Assembly: GCA_012934845.2 (NCBI GenBank)
Contig: WNNJ02003300.1
Coordinates: 186,001 to 250,000, forward strand
Direction of reading: 5' to 3'
Length of the DNA: 64,000 bases
Origin: Pomphorhynchus laevis
Taxonomy: Eukaryota > Acanthocephala > Palaeacanthocephala > Echinorhynchida > Pomphorhynchidae
The position numbers and the translations under genes are program-made. The notes under the pieces were generated by a model. The model was not told the origin of the DNA. It did not search any database and saw only the letters and a list, made by a program, of their open reading frames with translations. Position 1 is the first letter of the stretch. Every line of letters starts with the position of its first letter. Of this stretch, positions 45,564 through 56,947 are shown piece after piece.

Positions 45564-47990
45564 CTCATAATTTGCAAATGTCGATTCAATTTTCAAAACC
45601 ACGTCAAAGCTCATAGAATCAACAATTTATCCGATCTATGAAGAATGGTCGAACAACCCAAGCAATGAGGATACTAGACAAATGTGACTCTATTGGAGGG
45701 GTGTTTCCTTTAGAATCTCAAATTGGAAATAAAACTGTCGAAGAGATATTGATTGAAAAACACCCAATAGCATTAATGCATCATCAAAGTGCATTACTGG
45801 TCATAACTTACACTACCTCTCAAGAATACATTTTATTTCGATTAGATCGACTGAACGGTTCCACCATTATCGAAACTGCCTCACGTATACATGGATCCGC
45901 TGGCCCTTCAGCACTTGATGTCGCTGCATGGTATAACATGCTCCAGAAACATAACGAACAATCAACGCGACTTGCAAATGCTCTGGCCAAAACGGCAATA
46001 CGTATATCATCATCCGACATGGATCCTTACAGCCTACGTGGACTGACCACTGGCAGATTCATCCCCTTTGACAAGAATCCTGGTATTCGCCGATCGTAAT
46101 AGGGAATGTGGCTAGAAGGATTATTTGCAGGGCAATTCTGAATTTGCTCACCCACGAAATTCAGGCAGTGTGGGTGCAAACAATTATGTGCAGGTCAGAA
46201 GTCGGGTATTGATTACGTTATTCATCGCATCAGATCTCGAATTTTGGAGAACACTAGCTCAGCTATCTTTGCTATTGACGCAAGCAATGCTTTCAATTGC
46301 CTTAACCGAAAAGTGATGTTACATAACATCCGAGTTTTATGTCCCTCTTTAAGTATTACTGCTTCAAATCTCTACGGATGTCCAACTCTACTTGGTTTAT
46401 GTGGCGACACCTCATGTTGAATCCCTATGGTATGCTGACGATGCTAATTTTATAGGCAGCCCTAACGATTTATACAAATTATAAAATATTATTAAAGAAA
46501 TAGGTCCCGGATATAGGTTTTTCCCAAATGCACCAAAATGTAAGATATTGTCCTTTGATGAATCCCTGAAATCAGCTAAGCAACTCTTCTCACACACTAA
46601 AATAAGTATATGTGAATCTAGATTGATCATATTTGGCTCACCAATCGGATCTGCAGAGTTCGTTCAAGAAAACGTGTGTAAAAAGGCTGAGGAACTGTCC
46701 GCTTTAGTCGATGGCTTGTACTGTGGCAGTAGTCGATCCTCATGTTGCATATGTGACTCAAACTATATCACTACAAGCTAGAATGTAATTTTTTGCAGAG
46801 AATACACCTTGCAACTCTGATTGGTCCAATGTTCTAGAATTATCAATTCGAAACCGCCTACTCTCAAAATTAATTGGACTCGACAATATCGATGATGACC
46901 TACGGGAAGTTATCGAAATTTCAAAACAAATGGAAGGACTTGGAATTGCGAACCCTTGTAGACAAATTCGACGGCAATATGAACGATCTCTTACGCTCTG
47001 CGAACCTTCCAAGAACATATCAATGGCATACCGGCCATAAGATCTGCCCAAGCAGGATAATTGATAACATAAGGGCACAGAAGAGTGAAACATCCATTCA
47101 GTTACGAATGGGAATGCCAAGAAAATATGTTGAATGCCTAAATCACGCATCTATAAAACCAGCTTCTAGCTGGTTAAATGCACGTCCACTTGAATATTTA
47201 GGATATCATTTGTGTAAAGATGATTTTATCACCACGATAGCCGTGAGATTCGATTTGACATTAAAACACACGAACCAATGTAAATGTGGAGCTCCGTCAT
47301 CAATAAGACATTGTTTATCGTACTCCCATGGAGGTGCACCAATATCACGTCACAACTGCATCCGAAACACCGTCGCGAATATGCTCTCCCCAACTTGTAC
47401 GTCAGTTTAAATCGAACCTATTCTACAGACACTGGATAACGGAGTCATATTCGAAAACAAAGCAACAACTCGAGAAAACAATGCCCGATTAGATGTTCTT
47501 TCCAGGGGATTTTCTGGAAGCGAAATGGAGCGTCCATACTTGAATATATGCGTTTTTAACGCCCTTGCTCCATCTAACGCATCTAGGACTCCTCAGCAGT
47601 GTTTTGATTTTCACAGCAACCGAAAGCGTTCAAAGTATGTTGAAAGGGTACATCTTGAAGTAGCAAACTTCATCCCCTTAATTTTATCTTCCTCTGGTGG
47701 AATGAGTGTTGAAAGCGATAAACTACTAAAAGCGATTACATCTCGAAAATCACGAACAACCAAACGGAAGTACGCTGATATCATTTCAAAACTCAGACTG
47801 ACAATTAGTATTCGAATCGCAAAGTCAGCATCAATTTGCATTATTCGGTCTACCGGAAATGCAGGATTCACAACTGAAAAGCTGGAGGCACTCCGGAATT
47901 GCCGTTTGGGGGACAAGTTCAGGACAGACAATTGATCCGAGAGTTTATAGCAGACCAATACTTGAAGACTCAAAAGATGATATGACTAAA
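45563..47990 (+). pseudogene. RT element with C-terminal PD-(D/E)XK-like domain, best copy
   Basis: Continues from the previous entry with MKNGRTTQAMRILDKCDSIG, ILIEKHP, GSAGPSALDVAAWYNML, GRFIPFDKNPGIR (RT box 1), AIDASNAFNCLNRKVML (A box), LWYADDANFIGSP (catalytic box, about 46,425), SSWLNARPLEYLGYHLCKDD, CKCGAPSSIRHCLSYSHGG, NARLDVLSRGF, ICVFNALAPSN, and LEVANFIPLILSSSGGM. The RLDV ... V(F)N ... E.A.F.PL spacing resembles a PD-(D/E)XK nuclease core, which I infer rather than demonstrate. Several frameshifts; ends near 47,940. Confidence 0.8.
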
Positions 47991-48189
47991 TTTGGATATT
48001 AATCTTAACGAATTTTTGTTCTTTTTCAAAAACTAATAAAAATAATAATTAGAAAAATTAAAACAAAAGTGAAATTAAATTTTAAGTTAATTGGAGTTAA
48101 TGAAGAGAATTGCAACTCGTAGACATCAACTGAAAGACAACGAAAGAAATATATAAAATATGATCTACAGGTAAATCTGTGTCTACGTA

Positions 48190-48905
48190 GTTTATAATAC
48201 GTATAAATTAAAAATGAAGATAATACGTATAAATTAAAAATGAAGATAAATAATAAAAAAAAACGTATGGGTCAATGTCGCGACCATTAATCAGCCCAAC
48301 TTATTCTTCACAAGGTCGGAGAGCACCTTTTCAAAGACGGTGCTGAATATTCAAACATGGGGTCTTCACACGAGGATCTAAGCAGGGAAGATAATTCCCA
48401 GTCTGCGGATGGTTGTAGCGTTCCTGTAGCTGCCGAGCGTTGTCTACAGCAATGAGATAACCGCGATTGGCACGGTGAGGCGAGCACTCCTCTGAATATG
48501 GAGTAGCGTGAAGACTCAAAATTTTCAGACAACGAGGGCATCTCTTGCGCTGCCCGTAAAGACGACGGACTGCATGACGATTTACTCTGACATAACGGAT
48601 AATTCTATTATTTTTAAGATGATCATTTATATTCATTGTTAAAAAATGTTAAACAAGCAAAAATAAATAATTATATCAGGTTTTCTACAATTTATATTTA
48701 CATAAGAATAAAATTATTATTAAAATTTAAAATAAAAATCAATTTTATGAATTGACTAATAAATAAAATTCGATGTATCAGAATAAGAATTAGAGGTCAT
48801 CAGGAGGAACTGCTATGCTATCAGGTTTCGTCCCCTAACTTCTCTACCCAACATAGCAGCGGGGCATACATGCTAATGACGTATTTCCTCTGATAATATT
48901 CGATT
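48190..48905 (-). repeat. Terminal-unit copy with a 380-bp insert
   Basis: Antisense unit from GTGTCTACGTAGTTTATA, insert at about 48,270-48,650, then AT-rich middle, hairpin CAATTTTATGAATTG and the structured motif (48,790-48,865). Insert position matches that at 17.7 and 26.5 kb. Confidence 0.75.
48331..48636 (-). CDS. Unrecognised 101-codon open frame in the insert
   Basis: Begins MNINDHLKNNRIIRYVRVNR, has CPRCLK and CSPHRANRGYLIAVDN and ends near LDPRVKTPCLNIQHRL. Two CxxC-like pairs suggest a small zinc-binding fold, but I know no family. Composition is far less AT-rich than the flanks. It may be captured host sequence or chance in a non-coding unit. There is no hammerhead core that I could find in this insert. 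Confidence 0.35.
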   Translation of the reverse strand: MNINDHLKNNRIIRYVRVNRHAVRRLYGQRKRCPRCLKILSLHATPYSEECSPHRANRGYLIAVDNARQLQERYNHPQTGNYLPCLDPRVKTPCLNIQHRL

Positions 48906-49254
48906 ATCTAGTGTATCATATTCTAATACAAAACAAATGGTTTATTAATAAAAGAATTCACTATTTTTAATAATGTTTTTTTTATTTAAATACTGTAAAT
49001 TTAATATTTAATAAGAAAAAAAAATGACCATAAGAAATAAAAAAATTGTCAAACTTAAAAATTCACAGAAATATAATGTCGTATCAAAAATATACGGTTT
49101 CAGTATTTCCGACAGAAGTAGCATTACCGAAAAACAAAGTCCACAGAACAAATCTGACCAGCTAGCTGAGTCTATAATGTTTTGTTGTAAAGCACTAAAC
49201 GAGACCATATCGAACTGTAATTTAGTTTTTAGAATCATTAATTTATAAAATAAA

Positions 49255-49515
49255 ATATTAAATCAGCTAACTGAGCTACGTAACTTATACTATATATAAA
49301 TTAAAAATAATGCTAAATAATTATAGATAATAAATAATCATATAAGATTTTATGTAATTAATATTTAAATAACAATAAAATTTATTATTAAAATCTAAAA
49401 ACTCATTTTTTATAAATTGACTAATAAATAACAGACAAGCATCATAATAAAGATTATAGGTTATCAGGAGGAACTGTTTTATTAACATGTTTCAGCCCGT
49501 ATTCTTTGACCCAAT
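49255..49515 (-). repeat. Solo Naiad-like terminal unit
   Basis: Antisense, from TTAAATCAGCTAACTGAGC to the structured motif variant GGTTATCAGGAGGAACTG ... GTTTCAGCCCG. Diverged from the consensus. Confidence 0.8.
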
Positions 49516-49734
49516 ATGAATAAAAAATGAATGAAAGTTAGAATAAAACTAAGCAGCATTTTAAAGAAAAAAGGCCCTAACAAACTAAATGCGGACACAT
49601 GCCTCGCTGTGTGAAATGTTACAGTGTACAAGCTCATTGAACATTAGTTTAATCTAAATTTCCTGATTAATTAGGGGTTTATATATCCCTATTTAATTAA
49701 GAGATATTTTGTAATCTTATTATTTAATGATTGT

Positions 49735-49895
49735 ACACTGAAGATCCATTGAGTACTATCGTCGACGCATGATGATATTGGTGTTTCAACTGTTTCGTGA
49801 CAATATTCGTGCACTAGTTTGCAAACACATGCTTAGAATTGAAACATAGAGCAGTATAACATCCTTACATTTCACAGATAAATTTATAATCTTAT
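49735..49895 (+). repeat. Fragment of the 314-bp tandem unit, inverted
   Basis: Matches the reverse complement of 14.3-14.5 kb (GTGACAATATTCGTGCACTA, CATGCTTAGAATTG, GAGCAGTATAACATCCTTAC). A single partial unit. Confidence 0.8.
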
Positions 49896-49959
49896 AATTT
49901 AATGTTGATCATTTCATACCTTAAAATAGTCATGCGATAAATTGATAAATTTCATACGA

Positions 49960-50572
49960 TTGTCATAATGATAAAAGGAATAGGAAAAATAGAGTTAAAA
50001 ATATTAAAAAAGATATGTATATAAATGAACAATTAGAAATATTAAAACAACTTTTAAGTGATAATAAGCTAAAAGATCTTTATGTAAATATAAGAAGTTT
50101 TTCTAAATATATCATATGTTCAATAAATCAAAAATTAATTAACGACTATGATAGGCTAAGTTGTATAATAGACAGTTATTGTAATACAAAATACTATAAT
50201 CATACAATAAATGTAAATAATAACAATAGAAAATATACATTAACCATAAACTTTATTAATAAATGTATAGATAACATAAATATAGCCGGACTTTTAAATA
50301 ATTCTAAAAGTAAAGAAATAATAGGGTTGATTTAAGTAAATATATTACTAAAATAAGGTATAAACTCCTACCACCATTTGGAAGAAAAATTTGTAATTAT
50401 AATAAAGAATTAAAATCAATATGTAACGATAATATTAGAAACATAATGGAAACAGAATGCAATTGTAAAAGTCTTAGTTTTGATAAAATAAATGAACATA
50501 TGTGTACCCATAATCTAGAATTAATTGAAAATTGTGAATTAAGAAAGCTGCTATCAAAAGGGTACACATATT
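49960..50572 (+). mobile_element. Naiad-like linker fragment
   Basis: Encodes MYINEQLEILKQLLSDNKLK, NKCIDNINIAGLLNNSKSKE and METECNCKSLSFDKINEHMC up to LLSKGYTY. This is the region between nuclease and RT. It ends exactly where a GC-rich tandem begins. Confidence 0.88.
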
Positions 50573-50585
50573 TCCGTTCGCTTCT

Positions 50586-50666
50586 CTTCGCGTTTGGCTT
50601 CCCTTCGCGTTTGGCTTCCCTTCGCGTTTGGCTTCCCTTCGCGTTTGGCTTCCCTTCGCGTTTGGA
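50586..50666. repeat. 17-bp GC-rich tandem repeat, 4.7 copies
   Basis: CTTCGCGTTTGGCTTCC repeated without change at 50,586, 50,603, 50,620 and 50,637, with a partial fifth copy. Young and exact. Confidence 0.93.
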
Positions 50667-51140
50667 GCCTACAGGAGTCTGCAGGGTTGACGGCAGACGA
50701 CCTGACGGTGGAACTCTGATTCCCTGGTCGTCAGGTAGACTGCTACTGTAGGACTTCACTTGTGTAGATACCACCGCACACAGCAACCTTAGCAGTAAGG
50801 TATATAGCGCGGCTAGTGTGGCAAAGAACGCCGAAACTAAGATAGTCCACAAATATGCTAACATTGACATCCGCCAATATATTTTCATACCAGTGCAATT
50901 GAAAGCACAGGAGCGATCAGGCCAGTGTCTCTCACATTTCTTCATAAACTCGGCACACGATTAATCCGCGCAACTTCCGAATCCCGAGTCCGTGCCTGTT
51001 TCAACGGATCAGCGTAGCCGTTCAGCGGGTAAATGCAGCATGCATAATGGGGAGCATGAGCGGAGGAGGGTAGTCAATGCTGCTTTCGTGATGGGTAGTA
51101 GGGTTATATTTCTGTATCTACGTCGGCTCGGCATGAAGTT
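50667..51140. other. GC-rich island, origin unknown
   Basis: About 470 bp with a composition unlike the rest of the window. On the minus strand a frame from 50,945 encodes MKKCERHWPDRSCAFN and a hydrophobic stretch (LAYLWTILVSAFFATLAALY) that could span a membrane, then runs into the tandem repeat and antisense Penelope-like DNA. I recognise no family; it may be a decayed host exon or a transposon part. Confidence 0.35.
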
Positions 51141-51269
51141 ATCTTATAAATATAGATTTTAAAAAAATTACATTTTTTAATATCAAGACAATTTATAACC
51201 AGTCAGTATTATACATAAAATAGGGTTCCTGCCATTGGGCCCATGAATATTTCAGTCATCAATTCAATC

Positions 51270-52300
51270 ACGTTCTATAGCCAAGTAAACACTATTATCT
51301 TCAGACACTATCTTTCTTTTCGAAGACCTGAGACTCTTCATGCAAGCTGACGCAGCACGTGCTATGCCAAAGCCAATTCGCCTCATCAAACGGCTGAGAT
51401 TGTCTATATAAAGCTGATGATTATGCTAAGCCTGTTTGACCGCGATGAGCCTAAGGAGTTGCATGGCTGCTTTGCCATTCCACCGGAGTAGAGAAAATCG
51501 CGGATACGAAGCTTGCATGTTCAATGAGACTCACTCGTTCTTCATATTTTGAACGCTTCCGAGTTTTATTGTAACTTTGGAGAACACCGGCCATATCAAG
51601 CACTCAAGGGATTAATAAATTTATTTTGACTTGGATGAAACTTTTTATAGGCAACTGGTGAAGCACTTAGCTACGTGGACGCCTCTGGCATTGAAGAATG
51701 TAGGATTGCATTGTATGCAATGATATCTAGCTCTGTGAGTTTTCTTCCAATCTATTACGATTAAAGCCTTCTCTATGTTTCAAAATATTATGTAACGTCG
51801 AATGCTGTAACTCTACCAATGTTCTAACAAAAAAAACACGTTTTGTAAGTTTTACAGGGAAGTTCGGAACACTCAAATTCCAATCGACACCCTGAACATG
51901 GGTCCAGGATTCCAAGACCACCCATACGGATAGGTGTAGTCGCAATTATTTTTCCGACTTCATCGATAGTGATACCTGACAGTTCGTGTAATAAATTAAC
52001 GAATAAATTTTCTTTAGGGGTATTCAGTTAAGATGCACTATACAAGACCGTTGGGAAAACATTAATCCATTTGAATTGCAACGATTTTGTCAGATTTGCA
52101 TAAGACACTTGCGGATCAATGCGTACCACATCGATTAAACAGTCTTTGTACGAACACCAAGTTGGACACTCAAGTTCGCCACACCTAAAATACTGATTTC
52201 GGTTGTTGTGTGATTGACATTATGCATTCTCCGATCACTAGTAATATCCTTATGTTAGAGTATTTATGTTTTGGTAGTATTTACATTATAACCATAAGAC
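51270..52300 (-). mobile_element. DKxPGxRPIG-type RT element, C-terminal half, decayed
   Basis: Minus strand pieces in several frames: KSLQFKWINVFPTVLYSAS, KENLFVNLLHELSGITIDEV, TPIRMGGLGILDPCSGCRLE, then GGMAKQPCNSLG and FGIARAASACMKSLRSSKRK. These follow the family pattern (LP.R.GGLGI..P; ST.GGM...C; AR.A..C.R..RSS). No catalytic RT box is left. Confidence 0.7.
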
Positions 52301-53425
52301 GGACCCTTGTGTATTAGTATGTCATAAACTATGGTTTAATCTTCGTAAGCTACATCAAATGTTGAGTCGGCGTCGTACCACCGCTGTAGTATGTTCGAAA
52401 TCGCTTAACTGATTTCGGCAATCAGCAGTGTCGAAGCCATCGAAGACGTATTAGATATGTGTACACTTTTTTAATTCTTAGATTAGAATCTTAATATTCT
52501 ACAGCAGACAACTTTCACTGTATCCAAATGTTTAATTTTTTTATAGCAAATATATGGTTCTAATTTGTATTAATATTTCTGTTTTAGTTTTGGCTTTTAT
52601 CATTCAAAATTTATTGTTGATATACTTTTGATATTAATTAAGGTTGTCAATGAATACAGTTTGTTTATAAAATCAAAATAACTTTTATAATTTCACTTTA
52701 AAATTAAAAAGCGAAAAGCTTGATCTCTGTATTATGTAATTTTTCAAACTAGATGGACAACACGCTTTTTTAGCCAATTGACTGGAAAACGTTTTTTAAA
52801 ACAACATCAATTTGTTTCAGTTTCCTATCTTTTTTATTGTAGAGAGTTATGATGACAACATACATTTTACTCCTTTTTAATTTTGTCAGTATTTTTAGTA
52901 ATTGTTGCTCCTGTCGAGATTTAAAATTTTACAGAAAAATGTTGTTTGTATAACAATGATCGAGTATTTATTGATGATTTGTAATGATTTACATTCAATA
53001 TAACAAGATTAGCTTCTTGCTAATATCGCAAAGTTCAGTAAATTTCTGCTTAATTTATAGGGTGAGCATCAATTGTAAGTTTTAATTCTCTAACTTTTAT
53101 AAATAATAATTTCATATTAATAACGTGTTAATTTTTTTCCAAAAATTAACACGTTATCATTTTATCAAATATATTTTTAATCAAATAATACCAATACTCT
53201 ATGTAATATAAATGAATTTTCAAAATAGAAGCAAAAAATCATTATGCTCAGGTTGTGTTTATTCAAGAAGTGTTAATAAGTCTAAAGCATTAATAACACA
53301 TATTGTTGATCGACGGAGAAAAGATCTGTTTCATAAGGTAATTGTAAAGTGAGCACGATTAATCGGTTTTCGAAAATGACTTGTATGAGTATAGATCAGT
53401 TTGTAAGATTTGTACGATTACATTA
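52301..53425. other. AT-rich, nothing recognised
   Basis: A short perfect inverted repeat (TTAACACGTTAT-type, about 53,120-53,157) is present; no coding evidence. Confidence 0.45.
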
Positions 53426-53700
53426 TAATTGAAATTAGTGGTCATTACTATTAACTGCTATGTTATTAGATTTCGGCCCTAATTCCTCGACCAGCATATC
53501 GTCAGAGCTAAATACATTCTATCGATTCTTTCCTACTGACGGTATATGTTTATATTACTAATACTTTTAACACGTAATATATTATTTACTAACCATTCAT
53601 AAATAGTTCAACAAAAATGTAATGAATTTCGGTTTAGATTACTCGATATAAAATTGCAGCGGGTTAAATACATGCCAATGATGTAATTCTTCTAATACAA
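53426..53700 (-). repeat. Old Naiad-like terminal unit fragment
   Basis: Antisense structured motif with many changes (AACTGCTATGTTATTAG, TTTCGGCCCTAATTCCTCGA), followed by GCAGCGGGTTAAATACATGC about 180 bp on, so an insertion splits it. Confidence 0.6.
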
Positions 53701-54074
53701 GCATTTTGTAATTAAAATCATTGGGTTTATACGGAATGTAACAAAAATAGTCACGAAATTCTCGATTAATCAAGTGAATTCCGAATCAATAGTTTACAAT
53801 TTGTTGGCTTAACAAAATATATTTTAATGCATACGATTTATATTCGTGCAATTAATATAGATTCGTACATGCTATATAAATTCGTGCAAGCGATGTTATG
53901 TTTACTTGAACCTATTTAATTAAGAAACAAGATAGACAAAGATTTTTGCTTTAAAACAAACATATTGAAATTAAAACAAATCAAATATATAACTTTATAT
54001 TGTTGAATATAAACTTGTAGTTAATAAAAGAACAGAAAATGTCATATTTTAGGCAATACTTAAATTAACATCTG

Positions 54075-55150
54075 GTATAAAACACTATTTCAGTATTAAT
54101 TCTACAAAAGAATTTTTAGAACAGACAAAAGGAATAAATTTTCAAAATATAAATACATACGATTTTAGTACGCTTTATACAAATCTAGATTTAGTAGATA
54201 TTAAAGAAGCGTTAGTAAAATTAATTAACCTTATATTCGGAAAAAGATATACATATATATGTTATAATAATTATAACGCCTATCTAACAAAAATTAAACC
54301 ATCAAGTAAATATAAATATATGGATAAAATTGAATTAATAGAATCCTTAAATATTTTGATAAATCAAAATTATTTAAAAGTAGGGACATCTATATTTAGA
54401 CAAGTAAAAGGTGTTCCAATAGGTGGTAATAGTAGCCCAATTATAGCTGACTTGTTTTTAAGCTTTATAGAATATGAATTTGTTCATAACTGTGTAAAAA
54501 CTAAATCTAAACAATATAAATATATGAAATACATGTTTCGATACATTGATGATATATGTGTATTTAATTCTAATAATTTTTATTCAATTAGTGAGCACAT
54601 TTATCCAGAAAGCCTTATTCTTAACAAAACCAATATTAATGATAAAGAAGGTGTATATCTAGATATGAACATTAAATTAACATTAACTAAAACTACTATT
54701 AATTTATATCGTAAAGATGACATTTAAATTTACAAGAAGCATATTTTTGCATGAGCATTCATGCATACCATATAATATAAAATATAATACATTAAATAAT
54801 GAAATTTTAAGAATTGCAACAATTTGTAATGATATTGGCTTTCTTTATGAACATTTAAATCATTTAATAGATTCATATTTTAAACTAGGTTACTATAAAG
54901 ATACCATCAAGCAGAAAATTTAAATTATATACAATCAGTGGCCGATTTTTTTTGTAGAATGAAAAAACGTCATTGTTGAAGACTGCAATCCTGAAATATC
55001 TGAAGCAGTTATTCACAATTTCATAAAGCCAAGTCATTTATAATTAAATAAGTCAACAAAATATTATTAAAAATAAATTTAAACTCTTAAGGTGAAAATT
55101 TTTATTGGATGTTAAAAGATGAATAATAAATAATTTACTTTGTATTAGAA
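54075..55150 (+). mobile_element. Naiad-like Penelope element, RT and 3' coding end
   Basis: Encodes INTYDFSTLYTNLDLVDIKE (A box), GVPIGGNSSPIIADLFLS (B box), MKYMFRYIDDICVFNSNN (catalytic YIDD), and HEHSCIPYNIKYNTLNNE. The main RT frame is 135 codons long (54,320-54,724) with a shift near 54,717. It lacks the nuclease. A diverged piece of the 3' coding end continues to about 55,150. Confidence 0.88.
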
Positions 55151-56940
55151 TCTAGTATCTTAATATAAAAATACGATCTATGTTACATTGGGATAATAGT
55201 ATAAGTAGTGGCAATATAACTCCATGGAAATATAATTTAATTTATTTTTACTTAGTGATAATACTAGTTTATATTCTCTAAAGCTTAAAAGTGAATAAGC
55301 TATTAGAGGACTACAAATGCAACCTAAGGAACACATTGTATAAATATGAATTGTATTAATTTTGAAGAATTTTTACTTTTTAAAATATTTAAAGCTTATA
55401 TTATTTCAATTTTATCCATGTATTTATAATTTATATTATAAAATATGTTTATCTCTTTCAAACATATGGTTATATAATAACCATATTTTTGAAATAATGT
55501 TTGCTTATTTATTATTTTTTTTATTCTGATTTTAAATAATGCACACATATCAAAATATTTATTTAATATTGAACATAAATTGCGATAAATATTTCATATT
55601 TCAAATTTTAAATATTATACATTTTGTTTATCTAGCTTTGCTCGTAAATATATTAACCAAAGCTAGATATATGTATACTTTGTATATCCTCTTTTCGTAA
55701 GCTTTTTTAAATTATGACTTTTTAAAAACAACGCTCTATGTCTTTAGGCTTCGCGTTGACTCACTTAACCTTTTCGATTTTATTTAGTTGATCCAAACTC
55801 AGGCAAGCTGACGATAAAAAGTTTTTTTAATGTCTGGTTTCTATTTTTATTATCATGCGCTATAAAATGTATTTTTGAAAAATGTCTGTTTTCTATTTTA
55901 CTCTGCAGTTATATCGTAGCTGGTTCAACTTCATTGTAAATTAATCACGCAAAAAATATTTTTCTAAAAGAAGTGAGTTATGTAAGTAACAAAGATACAT
56001 TTCTATGTTAAAAAAATAAATGTCACTGTAATTAATGTTTTACATTGAAGTAACTGACAACGAACAAACTAATCGACAGAACAATTTACAAACATGAAAT
56101 ATCGGCTATCATCGTGTTTCTGTAGCTTTTATATAATAACGTAGTTATATGATATAATGATTCCATTAATTATAGAAAAATATCGTAAATTTTCGTTATT
56201 AAAAAATAGTTATCTTAAATGATCGTCGCTATTAACTGATCGTAACTTTAACTGCGACAGAACCAAATAATTTCTAAAAAATTTACACTTAAATGATCAA
56301 CGCTATCTAATGTCTGAAAGAATTTGCATGACTTAAGCTGCAACAACCAAATTATTTACACGGAGCTATAATGATTATATAAGTGATCACGGGGCATTGG
56401 CAAAAATGTTTGGAACCACTGCGTCAAGCAAAATTTTATTCGTTATTAATCAAAATATATCTAAAGTTGTATTCTCTAAAAAAACTTATACGAAACGTAT
56501 TGTGAATCATTTATAAAGAACAACCAATTAAATAAATTTTACTTTTTTAGATCATAGAGATGAGATGTTAATTGAAGATTTTTATTGGCTGTCCACTAAA
56601 CGAATCGGTCGTATGTTATTTTATAAATTACAGTATATTTACAATTAAAAGGATGACAAGAAATTTTGCTTTGTCACAGGTTCACGTCATCACTGAAAGA
56701 ATAAAAAAATCAAATATTAAAAGACAAAGATAAAAAACAAGATCAAAATGCGAAGCCATTAAAGTCAATGTAAAAATACAAAAGCAAACTCAAAATTGGA
56801 TAAATTTTTAAAATTTTCATTTATTGATTTACTATTTTCTTTTAACAAAATTTAAGAAAATAAGATTCCGATATTGTTTATACTATGGCAATGTTTTTGG
56901 ATAATTTATCAATTTCTACGCTTGCTCCTCGACACACCAG
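55151..56940. other. AT-rich, nothing recognised
   Basis: No repeat shared with other parts and no coding block. Could be intron or intergenic DNA. Confidence 0.45.
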
Positions 56941-56947
56941 AACTGTA

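Noticed and set aside
48270-48650. Fourth hammerhead unit in the insert at 48.3 kb
   Set aside because: Shares CTTCACACGAGGAT with the 44 kb unit, but no CUGAUGA/GAAA pair with flanking stems could be found.
50960-51050. CTGATCCGTTGAAACAGG on the minus strand as a hammerhead core
   Set aside because: CUGAUC lacks the GA of the core and no stem I or cleavage site is present.
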